Assembly (NCBI RefSeq): GCF_016584085.1
Contig: NZ_NRSJ01000016.1
Coordinates: forward strand, 1 to 64,000
Origin: Halochromatium glycolicum
GTDB taxonomy: Bacteria; Pseudomonadota; Gammaproteobacteria; Chromatiales; Chromatiaceae
Length of the DNA stretch: 64,000 nucleotides
Direction of reading: 5' to 3'
Shown here: positions 52,759 through 61,277 of the stretch, in pieces
Numbering within the stretch: the stretch's first letter is position 1
How the letters are laid out: every line of letters begins with the position of its first letter
Made by a program: the position numbers and the translations under genes
Notes under the pieces: model-generated
Database searches by the model: none
What the model was told of the DNA's origin: nothing
The model's input: only the letters and a program-made list of their open reading frames with translations

Positions 52759-54074
52759 TGGCCGTCAGCAGCCAGCGCCGGGCCGACATCATCGACGCGC
52801 TGCGGCGCGGGACGGTGCCGGAGGACGGGCTGGACGCGCTGGCGGTCGGCCTGGGTCCGTTCGCCGCGGCCTTCGAGGCCGAGCTCGAGCGCGCGAGCCA
52901 GGGCCGCGGGCAGTTCAAGGCGGTGCGCGGCGAGTATGGCAGCGGCAAGACCTTCCTCGCCCGTTGGCTGCGCGAGCGCGCCCATCAGCGGGGCTTCGCC
53001 TGCGCCGAGGTGCAGGTCTCCGAGACCGAGACGCCGCTGCACCGGCTGGAGACCGTCTACCGCCGCCTGATGGAGCGACTGACGACCGCGGAGACACCCT
53101 CCGGCGCCTTCCGCAACGTCATCGAGTCCTGGTTCTTCACGCTGGAAGAGGACGTGCTGGCCCAGGGCGAGCTGGACCCGGACGACGCCCAGGCCCTGGT
53201 TACGGCCACCGATGCGCTGATGGAGAAGCGCCTCGGTGAGGTGGTGCGCTCGGCGCCGGCCTTCGCGCTGACGCTGCGCGCCTACCGGCGGGCGCTGCTC
53301 GAGGGCGCCGACGAGATCGCCGACGGGCTGCTCGCGTGGATGGCCGGCCAGCCCAATGTCGCCGCATCGGTGAAGCGCTATGCGCAGATCAAGGGCGACA
53401 TCGACCACTTCGGGGCACTGAGCTTCCTGCAGGGCGTGCTGACCATCCTCAAGGACTCCGGGCATCCGGGCCTGCTGTTGGTGCTCGACGAGGTCGAGAC
53501 CCTGCAGCGGATGCGCGCCGACGGGCGCGACAAGAGCCTGAACGCGTTGCGCCAGCTGATGGACGAGATCGACAGCGGCCGCTTCCCGGGGCTGTACCTG
53601 CTGATCACCGGCACCACGGCCTTCTTCGAGGGGCCGATGGGGGTGCAGCGCCTGCCGCCGCTGGCGCAGCGTCTGGCGGTGGATTTCACCACCGATGCGC
53701 GCTTCGACAACCCGCGGGCGGTGCAGATCCGGCTCAAGGGCTTCGATCTGGCGGCGCTGCGCGAGGTCGGCTGCAAGGTGCGCGACCTCTATGCGGCCGG
53801 CAGCGCGTCGGCCCGGGTGGCACAGGTCGTCGATGACGCGCTGGTGGCCTCCCTGGCCGAGGCCGTCACCGGCCAGCTCGGCGGCAAGGTCGGTATCGCC
53901 CCGCGGGTGTTCCTGAAGAAGCTGGTGGGCGATGTGCTCGACCGGGTCGACCAGTTCGACGACTTCGATCCGCGCCAGCACTATGCGCCGACCCTCGATG
54001 AGCGCGAGCTGACGCCGGTCGAGCGCGCGGCGCGGTCGGCGGGCGGCGTGGACGATATCGAGCTGGATCTTTGA
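52758..54074 (+). CDS. brxD: BREX type 2 ATPase BrxD
   Basis: A 438-residue AAA-type ATP-binding protein (DUF2791 family). Walker A is RGEYGSGKTFLARWL near residues 57-71 and Walker B is GLLLVLDEVETLQRMR near 236-251. An arginine-bearing LLITGTTAFFEG sensor region follows near 290. The stop of pglZ and the ATG share one base (TGATG), so they are coupled. Length and order agree with BrxD of BREX type 2. The 110 bases downstream are non-coding. Confidence 0.93.
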   Translation: MAVSSQRRADIIDALRRGTVPEDGLDALAVGLGPFAAAFEAELERASQGRGQFKAVRGEYGSGKTFLARWLRERAHQRGFACAEVQVSETETPLHRLETVYRRLMERLTTAETPSGAFRNVIESWFFTLEEDVLAQGELDPDDAQALVTATDALMEKRLGEVVRSAPAFALTLRAYRRALLEGADEIADGLLAWMAGQPNVAASVKRYAQIKGDIDHFGALSFLQGVLTILKDSGHPGLLLVLDEVETLQRMRADGRDKSLNALRQLMDEIDSGRFPGLYLLITGTTAFFEGPMGVQRLPPLAQRLAVDFTTDARFDNPRAVQIRLKGFDLAALREVGCKVRDLYAAGSASARVAQVVDDALVASLAEAVTGQLGGKVGIAPRVFLKKLVGDVLDRVDQFDDFDPRQHYAPTLDERELTPVERAARSAGGVDDIELDL

Positions 54075-54183
54075 GGTTTTCGGTACGCGTGTCGGCGCTA
54101 CCCGTCGCTGCCTGCGCTTGCCAAATGGTGCCGATACCTGGGATGTTGGCGTAATCACATGAGTCATCGCAACGGGCCCGAGC

Positions 54184-54411
54184 ATGGTTGAACTGAAGAT
54201 CATCAGGATAGGTAACTCGCTTGGCGTGCGTTTGCCGCGTGAGGTATTGAGCCGTATGCACCTGGCTGATGGCGATAAGCTGATCCTGACCGAGGCGCCG
54301 GAGGGCGGCTATCGACTGTCGCCTTACGACCCGGAGTTTGAGCGGCAACTGGAGATCGCGGAACAGGGTATTCGCGAATACCGCAACACGCTGCGTGAGC
54401 TTGCCAAGTGA
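54184..54411 (+). CDS. AbrB/MazE-like antitoxin
   Basis: A 75-residue protein with a swapped-hairpin AbrB DNA-binding domain: KIIRIGNSLGVRLPREVLSRM and DGDKLILTEAPEGGYRLSP. The C-terminal helix (ERQLEIAEQGIREYRNTL) is expected to bind and inhibit the Doc toxin. It begins 109 bases after brxD; the intervening sequence should contain its autoregulated promoter. The stop overlaps the doc GTG by four bases. Confidence 0.88.
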   Translation: MVELKIIRIGNSLGVRLPREVLSRMHLADGDKLILTEAPEGGYRLSPYDPEFERQLEIAEQGIREYRNTLRELAK

Positions 54412-54794
54412 CTGCGCCGGTCTGGCTCAAGGATGAGCTGGCGTTGGTGCTGCACGAGCGGCTGGTGGCCGGCTTCGGCGGTCGCGCCGGGGTCCGCGAC
54501 CAGGGCCTGCTCGAATCGGCAATGGCTCGTCCACGGCAGATCGCCACCTACGGCAGCAGCGACATCGTCGATCTTGCCGCTGCCTATGCCGTGGGTATCA
54601 TCCGCAATCATCCCTTCATCGACGGCAACAAGCGAGTCGGCTTCATGCTGGCCTATATCTTTATGATTCGCAACGGGTATCGCCTTACGGCCGGCGAAGC
54701 GGCAGCCACGCGAGCCGTGTTGGACCTGGCGTCCGGGGACCTGAGCGAGCACGCATTCGCACGCTGGCTTGCCGATCATTCGGAACCGGCTTGA
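54408..54794 (+). CDS. doc: Doc-type toxin (Fic family)
   Basis: A 128-residue Fic/Doc protein. The active-site loop HPFIDGNKRVGFM (residues about 69-81) matches HxFx(D/E)GNKR, so the catalytic His and phosphate-binding residues are intact; the helix VWLKDELALVLHERLVAGFGG and RDQGLLESAMARP are typical of Doc. Doc phosphorylates EF-Tu. The stop overlaps the brxHI TTG, coupling toxin translation to the BREX helicase. Confidence 0.92.
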   Translation: MTAPVWLKDELALVLHERLVAGFGGRAGVRDQGLLESAMARPRQIATYGSSDIVDLAAAYAVGIIRNHPFIDGNKRVGFMLAYIFMIRNGYRLTAGEAAATRAVLDLASGDLSEHAFARWLADHSEPA

Positions 54795-56920
54795 CCGCAT
54801 TCGACCAGCTGCATCCGGCGCTGCAGCATCACATCGTCAACAGTCTCGGCTGGCGCTCGCTGCGGCCGCTGCAGGAGGCGGCCATCGCGCCGATCCTGGC
54901 CGGCGAGCATGCACTGCTGCTGGCGCCGACCGCGGGCGGCAAGACCGAGGCGGCTGTGCTGCCGGTGCTCTCGAGGGCGCTGAGCGAGCACTGGCAGGGA
55001 CTCGGCGTCCTCTATCTCTGTCCGATCAAGGCGCTGCTGAACAACCTGGAGCCGCGTCTCGCCCATTATGCCGGCCTGCTCGGGCGCCGCGCGGCGCTGT
55101 GGCACGGCGATATCGGGGCAGCGGCCAAGGGCCGGCTCCTGAGCGAGCCGCCCGATCTGCTGCTGACGACGCCGGAGTCGCTGGAGGGGATGCTGGTCTC
55201 GCGGCGCGTCGATCAGCGGCGGCTGTTCGGCGGGCTGCAGACCGTCATCATCGATGAGCTGCATGCCTTCGCCGGCGATGACCGCGGCTGGCATCTGCTG
55301 TATCTACTCGAGCGGCTGAGCCGCCTCGCGGGCCGCGAGCTGCAGCGCCTGGGTCTGTCGGCGACCATCGGCAATCCGCAGGCACTGTGCGATTGGCTCG
55401 CCGGCGGCTGCGAGCGGCCGTGGCGGGTGCTCGACCCGCCGGCTGAGGCCGGCCAGGTCACGGCGGGCGCTGCCGCCGCCAACAGCGACGTGGAACTGGA
55501 CTGGGTCGGCAGCCTGGAGAACGCCGCGCGGGTGATCGCGCGGCTGCACCGCGGCGAGAAGCGCCTGGTCTTCTGCGACAGCCGGGCACGGGTCGAGCAG
55601 CTGGCACTGGCGCTGCGGGCGCTCGGGGTGCGGACCTTCGTCTCCCATAGCTGCCTGAGCCTGGAGGAGCGCCAGGCCGCTGAGGCGGCCTTCGCCGCGG
55701 GCAGCGATTTTGTCATCGTCGCGACCAGCACGCTCGAGCTCGGCGTCGATGTCGGCGATCTCGATCGGGTGATCCAGATCGACGCGCCGACAACCGTGGC
55801 GTCCTTCTTGCAGCGCATCGGCCGTACCGGGCGGCGCGCCGGTAGCCGGCGCAACTGCCTATTCCTGGTGACGCGCGAGGACGCCTTCCTGCAGGCCGCC
55901 GCCCTGCTGCAGCTCTGGCGCGAGGGCTATGTGGAGCCGGTGACGCCGCCGCCGCTGCCGCTGCACATCTTCGCGCAGCAGATCATGGCCCTGGCGCTCC
56001 AGGAGGGCGGCATCAGCGCCGCCGATTGGCCGCACTGGCTCGGGCGCCTGCCGGGGCTGGCGGATCTGGAGCCCGCTCAGCTCGATGCAGTGCTTGCGTA
56101 CATGCTCGACACCGGCATCCTGCATTCGGACCAGGGTCTGCTCGGCCTCGGCGGCGAGGGCGAACGCCGCTTCGGTCGCAAGCATTTCCTGGAGCTCTTG
56201 TCCGTGTTCGTGAGCCCGCCGCTGGTGCGGGTCTTTCACGGCCGTCAGGAGATCGGCGCGGTGCATCAATCCACCTTCATCGTGCAGCAAGAAGGCCCGA
56301 CGGTGTTGAGCCTCGGCGGGCGCGCGTGGCGGACGACGCATGTCGACTGGCCGCGCCGCAAGGCGTATGTGGAGCCCAGCGACGGGCGCGGCCGCTCGCG
56401 CTGGCTCGGTGCCGGGCAGCCGCTGCCCTTCGCGCTCTGTCAGGCGATGACCCGCGTCCTGGCCCGTGAAGGCCATCCGGTGCGCTTCTCGCGGCGGGCG
56501 TCGGACAGGATGGAGACCTTGCGCGAGGGCTACGACTGGGTGGCGCCGGGGCGCTCCGTCCTGGTCCTCGATGAGGACGGCGCGGTGCGCTGGTGGACCT
56601 TCGCCGGCAAGCTCGTCAACGCCGCGCTGGCCCATGCGCTGCGCGATCAGGCGGCGACGGTGCGGACCGACAATCTCTCGATCGGCTTCGACGGTGGCGT
56701 CGATCTCGATGCGTTGCGGGCCGTGATCCTGCGCGTCTTGAGTGCGCCGTTCGCCGGGATCGAGGTGCCGCTGGACGAGGATTTCATCGCCGAGCTGAAA
56801 TTCGCCCGCTGCCTGCCGGCTGAAGCACGCGCGCGGGTGCTGGCCACGAGATACGACCTTCGCGATGATCTCCAAGCGCTGTCAGCCTATCCGCTCGCGC
56901 TGGTCCGGCTGCGCGGTTGA
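54791..56920 (+). CDS. brxHI: BREX helicase BrxHI (Lhr-like DEAD/DEAH)
   Basis: A 709-residue superfamily 2 helicase of Lhr-core type. The Q-like RPLQEAAIAPILAG precedes Walker A, LLAPTAGGKTEAAVLP near residues 43-58. Motif Ib is LLTTPESLEG, motif II is VIIDELHAF near 154-162 (DELH), motif III LSATIGN, motif V STLELGVDVGDLDRVIQI, motif VI QRIGRTGRRAGSRR. The C-terminal third is the Lhr-type winged-helix region. The TTG start is in the expected position and overlaps the doc stop; no better start is near. Last gene of the island. Confidence 0.92.
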   Translation: MTAFDQLHPALQHHIVNSLGWRSLRPLQEAAIAPILAGEHALLLAPTAGGKTEAAVLPVLSRALSEHWQGLGVLYLCPIKALLNNLEPRLAHYAGLLGRRAALWHGDIGAAAKGRLLSEPPDLLLTTPESLEGMLVSRRVDQRRLFGGLQTVIIDELHAFAGDDRGWHLLYLLERLSRLAGRELQRLGLSATIGNPQALCDWLAGGCERPWRVLDPPAEAGQVTAGAAAANSDVELDWVGSLENAARVIARLHRGEKRLVFCDSRARVEQLALALRALGVRTFVSHSCLSLEERQAAEAAFAAGSDFVIVATSTLELGVDVGDLDRVIQIDAPTTVASFLQRIGRTGRRAGSRRNCLFLVTREDAFLQAAALLQLWREGYVEPVTPPPLPLHIFAQQIMALALQEGGISAADWPHWLGRLPGLADLEPAQLDAVLAYMLDTGILHSDQGLLGLGGEGERRFGRKHFLELLSVFVSPPLVRVFHGRQEIGAVHQSTFIVQQEGPTVLSLGGRAWRTTHVDWPRRKAYVEPSDGRGRSRWLGAGQPLPFALCQAMTRVLAREGHPVRFSRRASDRMETLREGYDWVAPGRSVLVLDEDGAVRWWTFAGKLVNAALAHALRDQAATVRTDNLSIGFDGGVDLDALRAVILRVLSAPFAGIEVPLDEDFIAELKFARCLPAEARARVLATRYDLRDDLQALSAYPLALVRLRG

Positions 56921-57213
56921 GCCTATACATCGAGGTTGTCGCCTTGTGCCCTAGCCGAGCGACCGCCCACAATGCGGCGCCCTTGATCGATATCCTGTCC
57001 CTTTGCCTTGGCCTTCGCCTTGGCCTTTGCTGGTTCAGCCCTAGGCCGCATCGGCCGCGGTGCCCGATCGGGTCGCCACCAGCAGTAACGAAGCGCCCGA
57101 ATCGCTTGGTCTCGTGTTCGGTCGGAACAACCATCGAAGTGAATCGGCCCGTCGTCAGGCAATCGCTTAGCCATGTCAGAGGGCCGTGAAGCCAGACTTA
57201 TGAGGGCTGCATC

Positions 57214-59040
57214 ATGACGTTCCAGGGCTCGATTGCGATCCATCCGCCGGCCGCGTCGCCGAGCGCCCAGGCACTTCCTGGGGTGCGGGAGCAGTTCCCG
57301 ATCCTTCGCCAGCACAGCGGGGAGCAGGACCTCGTCTTTCTGGACAGCGCCGCCAGCACCCAACAGCCGACGGCTGTGATCGATGCGGTCGCCGACTATC
57401 ACCGCCACCGGCATGCGAACATCCATCGCGCGGTCTATCGGCTCTCGCAGGCCGCAACCCGTGATTACGAGCAGGCGCGCGCGATCGTGGCAGCCTTCAT
57501 CAATGCGGCCGAGCCGGAATCCTGTCTGTTCACCCGCGGCACGACCGAGGCGATCAATCTGGTCGCTGCGAGCTGGGGGCGGGCCAACCTGCGCCCGGGT
57601 GATGAGATCATCCTGACGCGACTCGAGCATCACTCGAACATCGTCCCCTGGCAGCTCGTCGCCGAGGCGACCGGGGCGCGCATCCGGGTGGTGCCGATCA
57701 ACGCGCTCGGTGAGCTCGATCTGGACGCCTATCGCGCACTGCTGTCGCCGCGCACCCGGCTGGTCGCGGTCAACCATGTCTCGAATGCGCTCGGCACCAT
57801 CAACCCGATCGAGACGCTCATCGCCGAGGCGCATGCCGCCGGCGCGCTGGTGCTGATCGATGGCGCGCAGTGGATCGCCCACGGCCGCACCGATGTCCAG
57901 GCGCTCGATGCGGACTTCTACGCGTTCTCGGGCCACAAGCTCTATGGGCCAACCGGGATCGGGGTGCTCTACGGCAAGCGCCATCTACTCGAGGCGATGC
58001 CGCCGTACCAGGGCGGCGGCGACATGATCGAGCGCGTGAGCTTCGCCGGCACCACCTATGCGGGGCTGCCGAACCGCTTCGAGGCCGGCACCCCGAACAT
58101 CTCCGGCGCGGTGGGGCTCGGCGCGGCGATCGACTGGCTCGCTGCGCTCGATCTCGACCGGGTCGGGGCCTATGAGCAGGCGTTGCTGGCCTATGCGACC
58201 GAGCGGGTCGAGGCGATTTCCGGCGTCGAGATCAAGGGTCGGGCCGCGCGCAAGAGCGGGGTGATCTCGTTCGTGGTCACCGACCCGCCAGTGGCGGCGC
58301 TCGATGTCGGGACCCAACTCGATCTGCGCGGGGTCTGCATCCGCACCGGTCATCATTGCTGCCAGCCGTTGATGGAGGATCTCGGTGTGGCGGGCACGGC
58401 GCGGATGTCGTTGGCCCTCTATAACACCCGCGAAGACATCGATCGCTTCGCCGACAGCCTGGCCGAGATCGTCGACCAAGCCCGTTCCGATGCGGCAGCG
58501 AAGGCCGAGCGCGCTCGGGACCGGCAGCAAGCGGCGGCGAGCGCCGGAGAGCAGGGGGCGATCGAGGTCGCCTATCCGGCGGCGACGGCGCCGTCACCGG
58601 AGGCCGCTGCCGAGGCGATTGCTGATGATTTCGCGCTGCTGCCGGATTGGCCCACCCGGCATAACTATCTGATCGAGCTCGGCGAGCGGCTGCCGCCGAT
58701 GCCGGACGCGCTCAAGACCGAGGCGAACCGGGTGCAGGGCTGTCAGAGCACCGTCTACCTGTCGGCGCGGCGCAAGCCGGGCGCCGATACCGAGATCGAG
58801 TTCCTCGCCGACAGCGATGCGGCGATCGTCCGCGGTCTGATCGCGTTGCTCGAGCAGCTGTGCTCGGGTCAGTCGGCCGAAGCGATCCTGGCCTTCGATA
58901 TCGAGGGGTTCTTCGCGCGGCTCGGCCTGGATCAGCATCTGAGCCTCTCGCGCCGCAACGGGCTCGACGCGATGGTGCAGCGCCTGCGGGCGTTGGCGGC
59001 GCAGCGGCAGGCCCCGGCGATCGGTCAGTCCAATTGCTAA
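57214..59040 (+). CDS. sufS: Fused cysteine desulfurase SufS - SufE
   Basis: A 608-residue fusion. Residues 1-about 430 are a group II (SufS) cysteine desulfurase: PLP Lys in FSGHKLYGPTGIGV near 241, and the active Cys in IRTGHHCCQPLM near 381. Residues about 465-600 are a SufE domain: DFALLPDWPTRHNYLIELG, then NRVQGCQSTVYL with the sulfur-accepting Cys near 509. The pair liberates sulfur from cysteine for Fe-S cluster assembly, and fusion supplies the persulfide acceptor in cis. An Ala/Glu-rich linker joins them. No sufBCD genes are nearby. The 293 bases upstream have only a short CTTGGCCTT-type repeat around 57000. Confidence 0.93.
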   Translation: MTFQGSIAIHPPAASPSAQALPGVREQFPILRQHSGEQDLVFLDSAASTQQPTAVIDAVADYHRHRHANIHRAVYRLSQAATRDYEQARAIVAAFINAAEPESCLFTRGTTEAINLVAASWGRANLRPGDEIILTRLEHHSNIVPWQLVAEATGARIRVVPINALGELDLDAYRALLSPRTRLVAVNHVSNALGTINPIETLIAEAHAAGALVLIDGAQWIAHGRTDVQALDADFYAFSGHKLYGPTGIGVLYGKRHLLEAMPPYQGGGDMIERVSFAGTTYAGLPNRFEAGTPNISGAVGLGAAIDWLAALDLDRVGAYEQALLAYATERVEAISGVEIKGRAARKSGVISFVVTDPPVAALDVGTQLDLRGVCIRTGHHCCQPLMEDLGVAGTARMSLALYNTREDIDRFADSLAEIVDQARSDAAAKAERARDRQQAAASAGEQGAIEVAYPAATAPSPEAAAEAIADDFALLPDWPTRHNYLIELGERLPPMPDALKTEANRVQGCQSTVYLSARRKPGADTEIEFLADSDAAIVRGLIALLEQLCSGQSAEAILAFDIEGFFARLGLDQHLSLSRRNGLDAMVQRLRALAAQRQAPAIGQSNC

Positions 59041-59221
59041 GAGACCCTATCAAAACGGCCGCTCAAGTTGCGCAAGCGACTGATCTAACTGGACGCATGA
59101 GCCAGGCTGTTCGGCATTCTAAGGCGCGTCCGGCTTCGGACCGCTCATTCGGTCACGCAACGGTCTTGAGAGACCCGAGCGAGATGTCCGATCAGCCTGA
59201 ACAAGCTTCCTGATTTCTGCT

Positions 59222-60823
59222 ATGTCTCCGACGAATCAGGTCCGAGCGAGCCGTTGGCTGGATGCGGTCGAGCGGCTCGGTAACCGACTGCCCGATCCGG
59301 CGACCCTGTTCGCGCTCGGCACCCTGCTGCTGATGCTGCTCTCGGCGCTCGTCGCCGCACTCGGCTGGCAGGTCGAGCGGGTCTCGGCCGAGGGCGTTCA
59401 GCGGGTCGGTGCGGTCAGCCTGCTCAGCAGCGATGGCCTCTGGTGGCTGATCTCGCATCTGGTCGAGAACTTCGTCACCTTCCCGCCGCTCGGGCTGGTG
59501 CTGGTCGGGCTGCTCGGGATCGGCGTGGCCGAGCGCTCGGGCCTGCTGCCGGTGCTGCTGCGCCGGCTGCTCGATGCCGCTCCGGCATCACTGTTGACGC
59601 CGGCGACAGTGCTGGTCGGTATCCTGTCGTCACTGGCGCTCGATGCTGGTTATGTCGTCCTGCCGCCGCTGGCCGCCGGCCTGTTCCTGGCCGCCGGGCG
59701 CTCGCCGTTGGCCGGGATCGCGGCGGTGACCGCCGGTGTCACCTGCGGCTTCTCGGCCAACCTCTTCCTGACCGGGCTCGATCCGCTGCTGGCCGGGCTC
59801 TCGAGCGCCGGCGCCCAGTTGCTCGACGCCGATTACCAGGTCGCGATCACCGCGAACTGGTGGTTCATGATCGCCTCGACGGTGGTGCTGACCGCCGTTG
59901 GGACCCTGGTCACCCACCGGCTCGTCGAGCCGCGCCTGTCGCAAGCAGGCGCCGCCGGAACCCAAGACGAGACAGCAGCCGCATCAGCGGGCTCGAAAGG
60001 TGTCGATCCGGCAGGCCCGGCAGATCGCGATCGGGCAGGCCCGGCAGAGGGCGAGTCCGCCCGGGCGGCCGAGGAGCGGGGCCTGCGCTGGGCGGCGTGG
60101 GCCTTGCTGCTGCTGATCGCCGCGCTGCTGGCTGCGGTGCTGATCCCGGGCGCGCCGCTGGCCGGCGACGGCGAGCATTTCCCGCGCTGGATGGAGGCGA
60201 TGGTGCCGCTATTGCTGCTTGTGTTCCTCAGTACCGGGCTCGTCTACGGGGTCGGTGCTGGCACCATCCGCTCCGATCGCGACGCGATCGCGATGATGAG
60301 CGAGACGATGCGCGCGATGGGGCCCTACATCGTGCTGGCATTCTTCGCGGCGCAGTTCATCGCTTGCTTCGCCCAGTCGCGGCTCGGCGAGATGCTCGCG
60401 ATCACCGGCGGGAGCTGGCTCGCGTCCCTCGGCCTGCCGCTCGCGCCGCTGGTGCTGAGCTTCGTGGTGCTGGTGATGCTCGGCAATCTGGTCATGGGCT
60501 CGGCCTCGGCGAAGTACGCCTTCTTCGCGCCGGTGTTCGTGCCGATGCTGATGCAGGCTGGCGTGAGCCCGGAGCTGACGCAGGCCGCCTATCGCGTCGG
60601 CGACTCCGTCACCAACGGCATCACCCCGTTCAATCCGTACCTGGTCATCATCCTCGCGTTCGTCCGCCGCTACGTGCCGCAGGCCGGCCTCGGAACCCTG
60701 CTCGCGCTGATGCTTCCGTACACGCTGGTGTTCGCCCCGGTCTGGACGCTGATGCTCGGGGGATGGGTCCTCGCCGGCTGGCCGCTCGGGCCGGGCGGGG
60801 CGCTTTCCTATCACCCGGGCTGA
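59222..60823 (+). CDS. abgT: AbgT-family transporter
   Basis: A 533-residue polytopic membrane protein of the AbgT family (p-aminobenzoyl-glutamate or related antimetabolite transport, H+-coupled). Recognisable segments are NRLPDPATLFALGTLLL at the N-terminus, FPPLGLVLVGLLGIGVAERSG, GFSANLFLTGLDPLLAG, and the C-terminal GDSVTNGITPFNPYLVIIL, which is highly conserved. Length fits the family. A cytoplasmic loop near residues 250-285 contains a lower-complexity AGPADRDRAGPAEGE stretch. It follows sufS-sufE by 181 bases, where I see no terminator. Confidence 0.88.
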   Translation: MSPTNQVRASRWLDAVERLGNRLPDPATLFALGTLLLMLLSALVAALGWQVERVSAEGVQRVGAVSLLSSDGLWWLISHLVENFVTFPPLGLVLVGLLGIGVAERSGLLPVLLRRLLDAAPASLLTPATVLVGILSSLALDAGYVVLPPLAAGLFLAAGRSPLAGIAAVTAGVTCGFSANLFLTGLDPLLAGLSSAGAQLLDADYQVAITANWWFMIASTVVLTAVGTLVTHRLVEPRLSQAGAAGTQDETAAASAGSKGVDPAGPADRDRAGPAEGESARAAEERGLRWAAWALLLLIAALLAAVLIPGAPLAGDGEHFPRWMEAMVPLLLLVFLSTGLVYGVGAGTIRSDRDAIAMMSETMRAMGPYIVLAFFAAQFIACFAQSRLGEMLAITGGSWLASLGLPLAPLVLSFVVLVMLGNLVMGSASAKYAFFAPVFVPMLMQAGVSPELTQAAYRVGDSVTNGITPFNPYLVIILAFVRRYVPQAGLGTLLALMLPYTLVFAPVWTLMLGGWVLAGWPLGPGGALSYHPG

Positions 60824-60969
60824 CCGCGCTCAGGCTGTCGAAGAACGGCCATCCTGGCCGGCAACCGGACCGGGATCGGCCAGCCTGACCGGCTCGGTCG
60901 GGATGTGCACGGCGGTTTCCTCAGTTCAGACCGCCCAAACATGCCTCTATCCTTGCCGTTGAAGAATTC

Positions 60970-60985
60970 TGGCATCGTATTTGCT
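60970..60985 (+). promoter_or_regulatory. Sigma-54-like (-24/-12) promoter
   Basis: TGGCATCGTATTTGCT places GG and GC exactly ten bases apart, matching the TGGCAC-N5-TTGCW consensus at all but one position of the -24 element. It points toward yfdX-hsp20, with 292 bases between it and the yfdX ATG. No enhancer-binding site was found by eye. Confidence 0.5.
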
Positions 60986-61079
60986 TTTATCGCGTTTGAG
61001 ATGCCGCTACCCGCTTTTCGGGTTTTCGGCTCGGAATCGCAGTCTCCCCATGCCGGGGCGGCAGCGAATCGAAAGCAAC

Positions 61080-61233
61080 GAGCTAAGGCGATTTCTGTCA
61101 AGGCTCATACCGCCTTGCTGGTCTTTTCGCTCGCCTTCTTCGTCGTGCCGCCGGTCACATAGCCCGGCTATGCTCCCGGCGACGCTCCTCGAAGGCAAAC
61201 GAAAATCCTGCGCAATTCGGTACGAGCTTTTCC
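61080..61233 (+). repeat. Dispersed palindromic repeat, copy C
   Basis: A 154-bp full-length copy, opposite in orientation to 128-279 and same orientation as 33290-33420. It lies between the candidate promoter and the yfdX start, so a transcript would carry it as a long 5' hairpin. Confidence 0.88.
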
Positions 61234-61277
61234 GGCAATCGCCTAACCAAATCACAGCAATACGTGGAGAAACAGCA

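Larger units (their letters stand above)
60824..61277. other. Regulatory spacer before yfdX
   Basis: A 454-base gap. It contains a sigma-54-like promoter (60970-60985) and full copy C of the dispersed palindromic repeat (61080-61233). The 150 bases after abgT have several short GGCC-rich repeats without a clear terminator. The yfdX leader after the repeat is 44 bases. Confidence 0.6.
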
